A stretch of DNA of 64,000 bases from NCBI RefSeq assembly GCF_003987015.1, contig NZ_PIPQ01000009.1, positions 1 to 64,000 on the forward strand, read 5' to 3'. Below, piece after piece: positions 8,886-18,445 of this stretch (positions are counted from its first letter, which is position 1; each line of letters starts with the position of its first letter). The notes under the pieces were generated by a model. That model had not been told where the DNA came from, did not search any database, and saw only the letters and a list, made by a program, of their open reading frames with translations. Source of the stretch: Aliidiomarina taiwanensis. Lineage in GTDB: Bacteria; Pseudomonadota; Gammaproteobacteria; Enterobacterales; Alteromonadaceae. The position numbers and the translations under genes are program-made.

Positions 8886-9476
8886 TCAGTGACCTGTGAA
8901 GTATTGTACAGCCAGATGGACAGCTTGCTGCGTTGCGGCAATATCAGGCCAGGCTCCAGAATGGGAGAAGTTGAACTGCAAGGTGTCAGGCCGTGGTGTC
9001 CAGCCTATCACGTCAGGAGGGCAGCGATGCTCTTGCAGTGCGTGGTAAATTTCATGGTAGTCAGTCAGCTTCATCAGTAAGAACTGACAGTGGCCTTGGT
9101 TTACCTGCACATCCCAGCGCCATTCTTTCGGGTTAAAGCCAGCGTCGGCGAGCAAGGCTGCCAACCCATTGCCGGTTAATGTAAGCTTGGGTGGCCGTTG
9201 TAAAGTCAGTTCGCGATAGTAACGTTCAGGCCATTGCACAAGCACCACTGGCCGAGAAGAAAAAAAGTATTTCGACTTTTTTGCTGTTTTTTTTACAAGG
9301 TGGGAACTAATGAGTTGGGCGACACTCATACTACTGTGTGTGTGAATTGGACGCTGGCAGAGCATATTTACCTGAGTGCTCTGCCGCGCGGCCATAACAA
9401 CTTCAGCGATCGTTAACCAGGCTTCCCCCACTACAAAGGCAATGGCTACCGCACCGCGTTTTCGTTTCAGCAGCAT
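8886..9476 (-). CDS. shortened PilM/HofM-like protein
   Basis: 196 residues, unrecognised by strong motifs. The N-terminus RKRGAVAIAFVVGEAWLTIAEV looks like a PilM opening (short actin-like beta hairpin), split here around residue 5-26; the middle SRPVVLVQWPERYYREL resembles HofM, and the end AVHLAVQYFTG resembles the last helix of the fold. A full PilM is about 350 residues, so much is missing, and PilN, PilO and PilQ are absent. Start at ATG 9476 is fixed by GGAGG 7 bases upstream; an open frame extends further. Divergent from mrcA, as pilM normally is. Confidence 0.45.
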   Translation of the reverse strand: MLLKRKRGAVAIAFVVGEAWLTIAEVVMAARQSTQVNMLCQRPIHTHSSMSVAQLISSHLVKKTAKKSKYFFSSRPVVLVQWPERYYRELTLQRPPKLTLTGNGLAALLADAGFNPKEWRWDVQVNQGHCQFLLMKLTDYHEIYHALQEHRCPPDVIGWTPRPDTLQFNFSHSGAWPDIAATQQAVHLAVQYFTGH

Positions 9477-9575
9477 TTTAGAACCTCCCCGTGTTAAAAA
9501 CTGGATAACAGTTAAAGTTAGCTCAAAAAACACCTATAATGCTGTTGATTTCATTAAGCTATTGCGGAAGAACTT

Positions 9576-12167
9576 GTGCTAAGACTGTTAAAATGGCTCG
9601 CCATTAGTTTGTTTACTCTCGGGGTAATGGGCCTTGGAACCATTGTCGGCTTGTATTTCTACGTAAAGCCGGACCTGCCGAGCGTAGAAACATTACGAGA
9701 TGTACGCCTGCAAACCCCTATGCAGGTTTATACTAAAGACGGCAAGCTGATCTCGCAGTTTGGTGAGCAGCGACGCATACCTGTTACCTATGAAGAGCTT
9801 CCGCAATATCTTATTGATGCAGTTCTTTCCACGGAGGATGCGCGTTTTTACGACCACTTTGGCGTTGACCCTATTGGCGTACTTCGGGCTTTAAGTGTGG
9901 TGCTTTCCACCGGTGAAATGCGCGAAGGGGCCAGTACGATTACCATGCAGGTGGCCCGGAACTTCTTCTTAACGCGCGACAAAGTACTGATTCGTAAAAT
10001 AAAGGAAGCCTTTATTGCACTGCATATAGAACAGCTTCTGAGCAAAGAAGAAATTTTAACCCTGTACATGAACAAGCCTGGGCTAGGGCACCGGTCCTTT
10101 GGTGTGGCTGCCGCTGCCGAGGTGTATTATGGGCGCACGCTCGACGAATTAACCTTGGCGGAACTTGCGACCATTGCCGGCTTGTTCCAAGCACCTTCCG
10201 CATTAAACCCCATTAGCAATCCGGAGCGGGCAAAGCAGCGCCGCCGAATTGTGCTGCGTCGCATGCTCGACACGGGCGCAATTACTCAAGAAGAATATGA
10301 AACCGCCTACAACGCACCTGTAACGGCCTCGTACCATGTGGCTGAAATAGAAGTCAGTGCGCCCTACTTGGCAGAAATGGTGCGCCAAGAAATGGTCAAC
10401 CGCTATGGCGAAGAGGTGGCGTACAACAGCGGGTTTAAAGTGTACACCACGGTCACTGCAGAGCAGCAGGAAGCGGCGGAGCGGGCACTACGCGAAAACT
10501 TACACGACTACGACGAGCGCCATGGCTACCGGGGTGCTGTAATGAAGCTGTGGGGCTACAGCCCAGCAGAAGTGCAAAGCCTAAAGGTCGGCGGTGCTAT
10601 CGATCAAGCGACTTTAGCAACCATTCAAGCGCACCAAGGGCAGCCCTGGGACACGCAAAGCATTCGCGACCACTTACAACGCCAGCCGCGCTTTGGTCGA
10701 CTCATAGCAGCTGTCGTGCTTGCAGTGCACGAACAGTCAGCCGACGTGATGTTGCGCAGCGGCGAAAAGGTAACTTTACCGTGGGAAGCTCTCGACTGGG
10801 CGCGTCCTTTCTTAGACCACGACCGCCAAGGCAGACCACCCCAGCGGGCAAATGAAGTGCTAGCAGCGGGCGAACAAATATGGGTACGCGACGTTGAAGG
10901 CGAACTTCGGCTTGCCCAGTTGCCAGGACCCAGCTCTGCGGTAGTGGGCTTAAATCCAACCGACGGCGCCGTTCAAACCATTGTGGGCGGGTACAGTTTT
11001 AATGTCAGTCAGTACAACCGTGCCATGCAAGCCAAGCGTCAGGTGGGTTCAACCATTAAGCCATTTATTTATGCGTCGGCACTCGACAATGGCTTTACGC
11101 TTTCCACACTTGTCAACGACGCGCCTATTACCCAATGGAACCCGGGTGCTTATTCGGCCTGGCGACCACGCAACTCACCGGAAGTGTATGACGGACCTTT
11201 GCGTTTACGCGAAGCCATAGCGCGCTCGAAAAACGTGGTGTCGGTACGTCTTATTCGTAGCTTAGGCGTGGACACAGTGGCCGACTACCTTCTGCGCTTT
11301 GGCTTTTCTGAAAACGACATAACCCGCAGTGAAGCTTTGTCTCTCGGTTCGGCTAGCTTTACCCCTATGGAAATGGCTCGGGCTTTTTCCGTGTTTGCTA
11401 ATGGTGGCTTTTTAGTTGACCCTTATTTTATTGAGTACATTGAAGACAACGAAGGCAATGAAGTGTATCGGGCTGAACCTGTTTATGCCTGCCTAGAATG
11501 TGAAGCGATACAAAAGCGCGTTGCGGAAGGCCAAGTAACCGAGGAAGAGCTAACGGAAGAGCAGCAGCAAGCCTATGCAACGCCTTTAGCGCCACGGGTT
11601 ATTTCGCAGCAGATTGCGTTTTTAATTAGTGACGCGTTGCGTTCTTCAATATGGGGCGGTGGTTCGTGGGCGCATGACACGGGTTGGAACGGTACGGCGT
11701 GGCGGGCGCAAGCATTACGCAAGCGCTATATGTCGGGTAAAACAGGAACCACCAACGACGTGAAAGACGCTTGGTTTGCCGGCATGATGCGCGGCAGTAC
11801 CACGGTTTTTTGGGTCGGTTACGACAACCTGGAAAACCGCTTAGGCCGCGTTACCTTGAATAGTAACCTTGGCCGAGAACGTCAGGCCATTGTCGGCTCC
11901 GATGCCGGTGGTACCACGGCGCTACCAGCTTGGGTGCGTTATATGCGCGACGTGTTACCAAACTTCGACACCAGCCCGTACCCCTTGCCAGAAGGCATCA
12001 CCTCGGCTCGAATAGACCAAGAAACAGGTCAACTTTCACAGCGTACCGACTACAGCAGCATGTTTGAGTACTTCATTCAGGGGACCGAACCCACGGAGTT
12101 TACCGAAGACGAGCAGCAAGCACCGCTTATTTTCGAAGACGTGAATGACCCACTATTTAAGCAGTAA
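9576..12167 (+). CDS. mrcA: penicillin-binding protein 1A (bifunctional murein synthase)
   Basis: 863 residues, GTG start with GGAAG upstream. Order: N-terminal membrane anchor (about 5-28); GT51 glycosyltransferase with catalytic Glu in STEDARFYDHFG (about 84-95); OB-like insertion; transpeptidase with SxxK as STIKPF (about 491), SKN (about 551) and KTGTTN (about 721). The glycosyltransferase motif that usually reads NKIYLG reads NKPGLG here. It polymerises and cross-links peptidoglycan. Divergent from the PilM-like gene, the standard mrcA position. Confidence 0.95.
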   Translation: MLRLLKWLAISLFTLGVMGLGTIVGLYFYVKPDLPSVETLRDVRLQTPMQVYTKDGKLISQFGEQRRIPVTYEELPQYLIDAVLSTEDARFYDHFGVDPIGVLRALSVVLSTGEMREGASTITMQVARNFFLTRDKVLIRKIKEAFIALHIEQLLSKEEILTLYMNKPGLGHRSFGVAAAAEVYYGRTLDELTLAELATIAGLFQAPSALNPISNPERAKQRRRIVLRRMLDTGAITQEEYETAYNAPVTASYHVAEIEVSAPYLAEMVRQEMVNRYGEEVAYNSGFKVYTTVTAEQQEAAERALRENLHDYDERHGYRGAVMKLWGYSPAEVQSLKVGGAIDQATLATIQAHQGQPWDTQSIRDHLQRQPRFGRLIAAVVLAVHEQSADVMLRSGEKVTLPWEALDWARPFLDHDRQGRPPQRANEVLAAGEQIWVRDVEGELRLAQLPGPSSAVVGLNPTDGAVQTIVGGYSFNVSQYNRAMQAKRQVGSTIKPFIYASALDNGFTLSTLVNDAPITQWNPGAYSAWRPRNSPEVYDGPLRLREAIARSKNVVSVRLIRSLGVDTVADYLLRFGFSENDITRSEALSLGSASFTPMEMARAFSVFANGGFLVDPYFIEYIEDNEGNEVYRAEPVYACLECEAIQKRVAEGQVTEEELTEEQQQAYATPLAPRVISQQIAFLISDALRSSIWGGGSWAHDTGWNGTAWRAQALRKRYMSGKTGTTNDVKDAWFAGMMRGSTTVFWVGYDNLENRLGRVTLNSNLGRERQAIVGSDAGGTTALPAWVRYMRDVLPNFDTSPYPLPEGITSARIDQETGQLSQRTDYSSMFEYFIQGTEPTEFTEDEQQAPLIFEDVNDPLFKQ

Positions 12168-12240
12168 AGGCACTGCACTTTTATTTTAAAAAGGGTATGT
12201 TAGATTTCAGTTAATACAGTAAACCGAACTGGAGTTGTAG

Positions 12241-13950
12241 ATGTATACTGAAAGCAAACTACCCTTTGAAACATATCCACAGCAGCCCCATGGCGGCGTA
12301 CTGGTAAACCAAGTGGTGCCAGACCACCTGCGCCAAGCCGAAATTGAACGCGCTGCAACCCTGCCCAGCATTCGAGTTGACTTAGAAGCTGTCATTACCA
12401 TTGAAATGATAGCCACGGGCGTACTTTCCCCAAACACCGGCTTTATGAATGAAGCGGACTACCTGTCGGTTTTAAAAGACGGCCGCTTAGCCAATGGGGT
12501 GGTGTGGCCTGTGCCCCTGAGTTTTGCGCCCACGGGTGAACAGAACGAAGCCGTTATAAAAACTTTAAAAGAAGGCGACGACGTGGCTTTGTTGGGCGTC
12601 GACAATGAGCCGGTGGCTATTTTGTCCGTTGAAGACATTTTCCCCTATGACAAAGAACACCGCGCGCAAAGTTTGTTTGGTACCACCGACAGAAAACACC
12701 CAGGCGTCGACTCGATTCACCGTCGCATGGGCAACACAGCGTTAGGCGGCACCTTGCACTTACTGAACCGAGTGGACTGGGGGCCGTTTGAAAAGCTCCG
12801 ACAAGAGCCAAAAGACACTTGGCGCACTTTCTATGAAGAGAAAAAATTTGGCTCAGTGGCCGGGTTTATTACCGGCGCAAACCCACTGCACCGAGGGCAC
12901 GAATACATTCACCGCAACGCCTTAGAAGAAGTGGATGGCCTGTTTTTACAGCCTTTAGTGGAAATGGCCAAGCGCGAGTATGTGCGTCATGAATACCGTA
13001 TGCTGGCTTATCGCAATGTGCTCGACACCTATTATGCAAAAGACAGGTCGATTCTTTCACCGCTTCGGGTTACGTATATTTTTGCGGGTCCCCGCGAAAC
13101 GGTTTTGCACGCGCTGATTATGAAAAACTACGGTTGTACCCATGCGCTGATAGGACGAGACCACGCGGGTATTGGCAGCTTTTACGACAAATACGCCAGC
13201 CATTCTATTTTTGACCAGTTCACGCCAGAAGAATTAGGGATAAACATTCGTTTATTCCACGAGGTGTTTTACTGTACCCGCTGCGCAGCCCATGCAACGG
13301 AACAAACCTGCCCCCACGACGAGAGTGTGCGGGTCAATATTTCTGGCACGGCGATACGCGAAATGCTGCGCCATGGCATTATGCCGCCGAAAGAAGTGGT
13401 GCGCCCCGAGTCGGCCTTAGCCGCTGTGCAAGGGGTTCAACCTAAAGGGGTCGACGAAGAAGGAACGGCGACCTTGCCTGTGGGTAAAGTGGTTAAAAGC
13501 ATGTACCCCTTCTATTTAACCCACACGGGTTTAGGTGGTCATAAGCGAGCAGAGCCCTTAGCACCAGAGTCGCTGGATGTACGCGACTTGGAGTTAGCCA
13601 CGCGCGAGGTGCGTGAGCATGCCACGGACATATACAGCGATGTATTTGCGGAATATAGCGCCCTGCTTGACCACAACCGTGCACTGCAACCTAAGTGGGT
13701 AGAAGACACCAGAAATACGTTACGGAGCCAGCAGCAGCGTATTATTGCAGACTTAGAAGAAAAGCTGGCACAAGCACCTGAAGCAGCGTCCGATGAGTTT
13801 ATGTACCAAGACAAAGCGGAAGTAGAGCGGGAATTAACCCTAGCCAAGAAGCTGCTAGAGGATATGCCTAAAGCACTGACTGCTGACGACTTTGCTGAGC
13901 GTACGTGGAACGTACTGCCCTACAAAAGGTACCGGGGCGACGACTCCTAA
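12241..13950 (+). CDS. ATP-sulfurylase-fold protein with altered active-site motifs
   Basis: 569 residues. Residues about 1-400 follow ATP sulfurylase (Sat): PUA-like N-domain, the HxxH motif HRGHE (217-221), GRDHAG (305-310), zinc-type CTRC (345-348) with CPHD (357-360), and SGTAIREML. The canonical QTRN before HRGHE reads ITGAN (210-214), PLVGETK reads PLVEMAK (238-244), and MRYAGPRE reads TYIFAGPRE (278-286), so the sulfate-contacting positions are changed. The last roughly 150 residues are charged and helical with no P-loop, so there is no APS kinase. Ribosome site GGAG precedes the ATG. It stands alone between mrcA and a terminator. It could be a divergent Sat or a nucleotidyltransferase with another acceptor. 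Confidence 0.75.
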   Translation: MYTESKLPFETYPQQPHGGVLVNQVVPDHLRQAEIERAATLPSIRVDLEAVITIEMIATGVLSPNTGFMNEADYLSVLKDGRLANGVVWPVPLSFAPTGEQNEAVIKTLKEGDDVALLGVDNEPVAILSVEDIFPYDKEHRAQSLFGTTDRKHPGVDSIHRRMGNTALGGTLHLLNRVDWGPFEKLRQEPKDTWRTFYEEKKFGSVAGFITGANPLHRGHEYIHRNALEEVDGLFLQPLVEMAKREYVRHEYRMLAYRNVLDTYYAKDRSILSPLRVTYIFAGPRETVLHALIMKNYGCTHALIGRDHAGIGSFYDKYASHSIFDQFTPEELGINIRLFHEVFYCTRCAAHATEQTCPHDESVRVNISGTAIREMLRHGIMPPKEVVRPESALAAVQGVQPKGVDEEGTATLPVGKVVKSMYPFYLTHTGLGGHKRAEPLAPESLDVRDLELATREVREHATDIYSDVFAEYSALLDHNRALQPKWVEDTRNTLRSQQQRIIADLEEKLAQAPEAASDEFMYQDKAEVERELTLAKKLLEDMPKALTADDFAERTWNVLPYKRYRGDDS

Positions 13951-13960
13951 CAGCCGATGA

Positions 13961-13987
13961 AAAAGGCCTGCTCTATGCAGGCCTTTT
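13961..13987. terminator. bidirectional terminator between the Sat-like gene and metL
   Basis: A perfect 11-base stem AAAAGGCCTGC / GCAGGCCTTTT around a 5-base loop, with A-run and T-run flanks that serve both convergent genes. Confidence 0.85.
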
Positions 13988-13988
13988 A

Positions 13989-16457
13989 CTAGATGGTTTG
14001 AGTGGGCTGCCCAAGACGAGACAGTAGCTGGTGCAGGTCTGACTGAACACCTCCTGCTGTCACTTGTTTGCCAGCACCTGGGCCACTAATAACCAGTGGC
14101 ATGTCGTTATACCAGTCACTGAATATAACGAAAATATTTTCGCCTGGAATCAGGTTGGTCAGCATATCGGAGCTATCCATCAAGTCGACACCAACACGGG
14201 CGTCGCTTTGCCCTTCTTGTACCGAAAAGCTGGCCATTAAACGAGGTAATTTGCCTTGGGCTCGGGCTTCAGCCCAGAGTTGCTCCATCGGCGCATTAAG
14301 CTCGTCGAGTCGTTCCATAAACTCGTTCAGAGGAATGTCCGCCAAGTGCTCAGGCACCAGGCTTTGCACGTGAATGTCGCCCCAGTCCAGGTTCGCCCCT
14401 ATTTCGCGGGCCACAATAAGCAGCTTGCGTACAATGTCGCGGCAGGACAAGTCTTCTCGTGGATCTGGCTCCGTATAGCCTTCTGCTTTCGCCCGGCGAA
14501 CGAGGTCGGCAAAGCTTTCAAGGCCTTCGTCGTAATGTTCAAACAGCCAGCTTAAGGTACCTGAGAAAATGCCTGAAATGCTGCGAATGCGGTCGCCCGA
14601 TCGCATTAAGTCGGTTATGGCATAATTCAGTGGTAAGCCGGCACCCACTGTGGTGTTATACAGCCACTCTCGCTCCCATTCTTGCTGAATGGTGCGAATT
14701 TCACGGTACATGGCTTCAGGTGCTGCACCGGCACGTTTATTGGCGCTAATAATATGCAGACCATTGGCAAAAAAGGTGGAGTAATGGCGGGCAATATCGA
14801 CAGAGTCGGTTAAGTCCATCACCACCAGTTCGTCGAAGGGCGCATTGGGCAGCTCGCCAAGCAATTCATTCAATACATAGGGCCGAGCTAAGCGTTGGAA
14901 GTCTTCACGCCAATGCCCTAATTCAACGCCATTGTAGTCCAGCCACAATTGAGTGGAGTTAGCAATTCCCATAACTTTTACGTCAATGGTCTCGTTTAAG
15001 TGGTCCCGTTGCTGGCTGAATAAACGCAGCCATTCCGAACCAATGTTGCCACACCCAATAACCAGCACACCCACGCTTTTGCGGAAATTAAATAGCAGGC
15101 TATGTAAGCGATTTAAAAAGCGGTGGTCGAGTTTCTGCGCCAGTATGGCAATGGCACTGTTGTTGTTTTCTGCTACCGCAAAGTGATGCAAATGTTGCTC
15201 GTCCACTTCGCGCTTAAGCACCGCAAACTGGCCCGCTTCTTTAATGCGGGCACCCACCAGCGCCACCATGCTATACCCGCTGACCTCACTAAATTGGTCA
15301 GCGGCATTTTGGTCGGCAAACCATTGATGTACATACGCCAATAGGTTTTGGTGAAAGGCAAAGTGCTGCTGGCCATGTGCGGTCCAGGCAATAAGAGGTT
15401 CTAAGCCTGTTTGCTCGAAAGCTCGCAGTAACTTGCTATGCTCCAGGCCAATACTAAATAGGGTCACATCTTGCAGCGAGGTGAGTACCTTGCCTCGGGC
15501 TTCTGTGTAGTCGTATTGGCCAATGCGGGTTTGCTGGTTCTCTACTTTTAAGCTCGAGCGCACGCTAATAATCATGCGTTCGCGGTCGATAGGCTGAAAG
15601 GTGCGTGGGTGCAGCACAGGGCTACCCAAGCGAGCGAGCTCTTCAGCTTCCGCCCAGTCTAAGCTGGGTAGGCTGACAACCCGTTCTACTTTCCGCGGGT
15701 CGGCACTGTACACGCCTGAAACGTCTTTCCAAATGGTGGTTTGACGGCAGTTCACCAAGCTTCCTATTAAGGTTGCAGAGTAGTCGCTGCCATTACGACC
15801 AAGCAGCAAGGTGCGACCTGTAACCGCTTCGGCGCAAATAAAGCCGGTAACAATAAAACGCGTGCCAGGGTGTGGGGCAATACGTTCGAGTAACGCCCGC
15901 TGCGAAGGCTCGGTGTGAATAACAGGCTCGGCGGCGTCGTCTGCGGTTAAAAAGCTGCGGGCGTCAAGATAGTCAGCACGGGTGCCTTGGCGCTGAAGTA
16001 AAGCCGCTAATAAGCGGGCAGACCAAAGCTCGCCATAGGCGCATAACTCAGCTGTTTCTATGTTTTCTTGACCAATAAGCCAACGTTGCCAGCGAGCAAA
16101 GTCTTGGTCAATAGCCTCTAAGCAGGCGCTTTGTTGGCGACCCGCTAATAGCTCGTCAATGAGGTTGTATTGAAAACGCTGCAACGAAGCAAACAAATTG
16201 GCAGCGTACTCAGCGTCGTCGCGGCGCGCTTCAATAATGGCAAGAATACGGTTGGTGGTGTCGCCTGCAGCCGACACGATAATAAGGTCGCTACTACCCG
16301 CATGCTCGGTCACAATACGTGCAACACGACGATAACAATAAGGATCGGCTAAGCTGCTGCCGCCAAATTTATGAATGTGGACATCATCCGCAATGGTTTG
16401 AATGCGTTCAGGGGTGACTGAACTAGAAAGAACGGCTGTGCTCATAAGGTCACTCAA
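13989..16457 (-). CDS. metL: bifunctional aspartokinase II / homoserine dehydrogenase II
   Basis: 822 residues. The N-terminal aspartate kinase has HKFGGSSLAD (about 29-38) and LLGRNGSDYSAT (about 216-227). The C-terminal homoserine dehydrogenase has the nucleotide-binding VLVIGCGNIGSEWL and the signatures NATVGAGLP-like (NTTVGAGLPL here) and GTLSWLFE. Sequence is closer to MetL than ThrA (HKFGGSSLAD, WLYNTTVGAG, GPGAGKQVTAGGVQSD). It makes aspartyl phosphate and reduces aspartate semialdehyde for methionine and threonine synthesis. It is divergent from metJ with a shared 162-base control region, which fits repression by MetJ. Confidence 0.93.
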   Translation of the reverse strand: MSDLMSTAVLSSSVTPERIQTIADDVHIHKFGGSSLADPYCYRRVARIVTEHAGSSDLIIVSAAGDTTNRILAIIEARRDDAEYAANLFASLQRFQYNLIDELLAGRQQSACLEAIDQDFARWQRWLIGQENIETAELCAYGELWSARLLAALLQRQGTRADYLDARSFLTADDAAEPVIHTEPSQRALLERIAPHPGTRFIVTGFICAEAVTGRTLLLGRNGSDYSATLIGSLVNCRQTTIWKDVSGVYSADPRKVERVVSLPSLDWAEAEELARLGSPVLHPRTFQPIDRERMIISVRSSLKVENQQTRIGQYDYTEARGKVLTSLQDVTLFSIGLEHSKLLRAFEQTGLEPLIAWTAHGQQHFAFHQNLLAYVHQWFADQNAADQFSEVSGYSMVALVGARIKEAGQFAVLKREVDEQHLHHFAVAENNNSAIAILAQKLDHRFLNRLHSLLFNFRKSVGVLVIGCGNIGSEWLRLFSQQRDHLNETIDVKVMGIANSTQLWLDYNGVELGHWREDFQRLARPYVLNELLGELPNAPFDELVVMDLTDSVDIARHYSTFFANGLHIISANKRAGAAPEAMYREIRTIQQEWEREWLYNTTVGAGLPLNYAITDLMRSGDRIRSISGIFSGTLSWLFEHYDEGLESFADLVRRAKAEGYTEPDPREDLSCRDIVRKLLIVAREIGANLDWGDIHVQSLVPEHLADIPLNEFMERLDELNAPMEQLWAEARAQGKLPRLMASFSVQEGQSDARVGVDLMDSSDMLTNLIPGENIFVIFSDWYNDMPLVISGPGAGKQVTAGGVQSDLHQLLSRLGQPTQTI

Positions 16458-16515
16458 CTACTTATTGTTCTGGATTGCAAGCATGATAGTTTAACCGCCT
16501 ACGCAATGGAAGTTT

Positions 16516-16539
16516 AGATGGCTAAATGGTCATCTGTCA
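16516..16539. promoter_or_regulatory. possible MetJ operator (tandem met boxes)
   Basis: Three adjacent 8-mers, AGATGGCT, AAATGGTC and ATCTGTCA, lie between metL and metJ. Only the first is a fair match to the met box AGACGTCT (6 of 8). Placement in the metL/metJ divergent region is right for autoregulation, but the match is partial. Confidence 0.35.
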
Positions 16540-16619
16540 GGCATACTTATAGACATAAGATATAACGAATTGGCGTTAAATGCCGCTAGAATATAAAAAA
16601 TTTACAGGGGGTTTGGTTC

Positions 16620-16967
16620 ATGAAGTGGAATGGCGAATATATTTACCCGTATGCAGAGCATGGCAAGAAGGCAGAGCAGGTAAAAAAAATAACCGTGTCT
16701 ATTCCTTTGCGTGTGCTAAAGGTACTTACCGATGAACGGACGCGCCGGCAGGTGAACAACTTACGCCATGCCACCAATAGCGAACTACTTTGTGAAGCTT
16801 TCTTGCATGCCTTTACAGGTCAACCTTTGCCGACCGACGACGACCTAAGAAAAGACAACCCGTACCGAGTACCGGAAAAAGTGCGAGAAATTCTTCAAGC
16901 CCAAGGTATTGAAATTGGGCCTGAAGAACTGTTCGAGGAATTTGCGGTAGAGCCTAAAGACGACTAG
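16620..16967 (+). CDS. metJ: methionine repressor MetJ
   Basis: 115 residues, somewhat longer than the 105 of E. coli. The ribbon-helix-helix strand [20 protein letters not shown] (about 22-41) and [20 protein letters not shown] follow the family closely. MetJ with S-adenosylmethionine represses met genes. Good GGGGG-type ribosome site upstream. Its TAG stop interlocks with that of the convergent malic enzyme gene (CTAG, 16964-16967). Confidence 0.97.
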   Translation: MKWNGEYIYPYAEHGKKAEQVKKITVSIPLRVLKVLTDERTRRQVNNLRHATNSELLCEAFLHAFTGQPLPTDDDLRKDNPYRVPEKVREILQAQGIEIGPEELFEEFAVEPKDD

Positions 16968-18220
16968 TCGGCCATGTAGTTGGCTGGCAAGTCGATACGC
17001 GCCACGCCAGACTCTACGGCAGCTTCAGCAACGGCCCGAGCAATGCGTTGGCATAAGCGAGGGTCCAGAGGCTTTGGAATAATGTAGTCTGGACCAAACT
17101 CAAGTTTGTCGACCCCAGCAGACACCAGCACACTTTCAGGCACAGGCTCTTTTGCTAATTGACGAATGGCTTCAACTGCTGCAATTTTCATTTCGTCGTT
17201 GATGGCACTCGCGCGAACGTCAAGCGCACCACGGAAAATAAACGGGAAGCAAAGCACGTTGTTCACTTGGTTCGGGTAGTCTGAGCGGCCCGTGGCCATA
17301 ATCACGTCGCTGCGTGCGGCTTTTGCAACTTCAGGGCGAATTTCAGGGTCTGGGTTGGAGCAAGCCAGCACGACCGGGTTTTCAGCCATCAGCTGCAGGT
17401 CATCAGCAGTCAGTAAGTCTGGGCCAGACACACCAACAAAGACATCAGCACCGCTAATTACTTCTTGCAATGTGCGCTTGTCGGTGTTGTTAGCAAACAG
17501 CTGCTTGTACTCATTGAGGTCGCTTCGGCGGGTGTGAATAACCCCTTTCGAGTCCAGCATGTAAATGTTTTCACGCTGGGCGCCGCACTTAATAATAAGC
17601 TCCATACAGGCAATGGCCGCTGCGCCTGCGCCCATACAAACAATTTTCACATCGGCAATGTCTTTATTGCGAATATCTAGCGCGTTGAGCATGCCGGCCG
17701 CGGTCACAATGGCCGTACCGTGTTGGTCGTCGTGGAACACTGGGATGTCGCAGCGTTCAATAAGCGCTTGTTCAATTTCAAAGCACTCAGGGGCTTTAAT
17801 GTCTTCTAGGTTAATGCCACCAAAGGTTTCAGCAATATTGGCCACCGTGTTTATGAAGTCTTGGGTAGTACGGTGCGTTACTTCGATGTCAATGGCGTCA
17901 ATGCCTGCAAACCGTTTAAACAGCAGGGCTTTACCTTCCATTACAGGCTTTGAAGCTAAGGGGCCTAAGTTACCTAAACCTAAAATGGCGGTTCCGTTAC
18001 TAATCACACCCACTAAGTTGCCTTTTGCTGTGTAGCGGTAGGCGTCGTCTGGGTTTTCAGCAATGGCGCGGACAGGCTCTGCTACGCCTGGGCTATAAGC
18101 TAGAGCAAGGTCTTTCGCATTTTCAGCAGCCGTTGTGAGTTCAACACTGATTTTGCCAGGACTGGGAAATTCGTGGTAATCGAGAGCCTGTTGCTTAAAT
18201 GAGGCTTTAGGGTCTGTCAT
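16964..18220 (-). CDS. NAD(P)-dependent malic enzyme (short form)
   Basis: 418 residues. It has the malic-enzyme N-domain [16 protein letters not shown] (about 43-58), [20 protein letters not shown], the metal-binding [16 protein letters not shown] (about 161-176) and a C-terminal NAD(P) domain with [11 protein letters not shown]. It decarboxylates malate to pyruvate. It lacks the C-terminal phosphotransacetylase-like domain of the roughly 760-residue MaeB, so it is the stand-alone type. NAD versus NADP preference cannot be read with certainty. The ATG has GAGG-type sequence upstream. Confidence 0.92.
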   Translation of the reverse strand: MTDPKASFKQQALDYHEFPSPGKISVELTTAAENAKDLALAYSPGVAEPVRAIAENPDDAYRYTAKGNLVGVISNGTAILGLGNLGPLASKPVMEGKALLFKRFAGIDAIDIEVTHRTTQDFINTVANIAETFGGINLEDIKAPECFEIEQALIERCDIPVFHDDQHGTAIVTAAGMLNALDIRNKDIADVKIVCMGAGAAAIACMELIIKCGAQRENIYMLDSKGVIHTRRSDLNEYKQLFANNTDKRTLQEVISGADVFVGVSGPDLLTADDLQLMAENPVVLACSNPDPEIRPEVAKAARSDVIMATGRSDYPNQVNNVLCFPFIFRGALDVRASAINDEMKIAAVEAIRQLAKEPVPESVLVSAGVDKLEFGPDYIIPKPLDPRLCQRIARAVAEAAVESGVARIDLPANYMAD

Positions 18221-18445
18221 AAGAGGTGGACGTCCTTCAACATTAAGAATGTGTATTGTATATGGTTATAGTGTAGGTAGTTTTTAGGAAAAAACATATC
18301 ATACCAATGAAGCCGTCCAGCATCTGTTAAATTGCTGTGAGCAAAGTAAACAGAAACACTTGCGAGAAGCGCCCCAGCTCGGTATTGTAACATCTTTGTT
18401 AACGGCTCTAGGCCGGTGAATGTGCAAATTAGGTGGTAGTAAATA

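Noticed and set aside
13600-13950. APS kinase domain in the Sat-like protein
   Set aside because: No P-loop and no kinase motif in the last 150 residues.
18221-18445. Small gene in the 225-base gap between malic enzyme and the methyltransferase
   Set aside because: An 87-codon minus-strand frame covers it but has no ribosome site and no recognisable pattern; the gap likely holds promoters.
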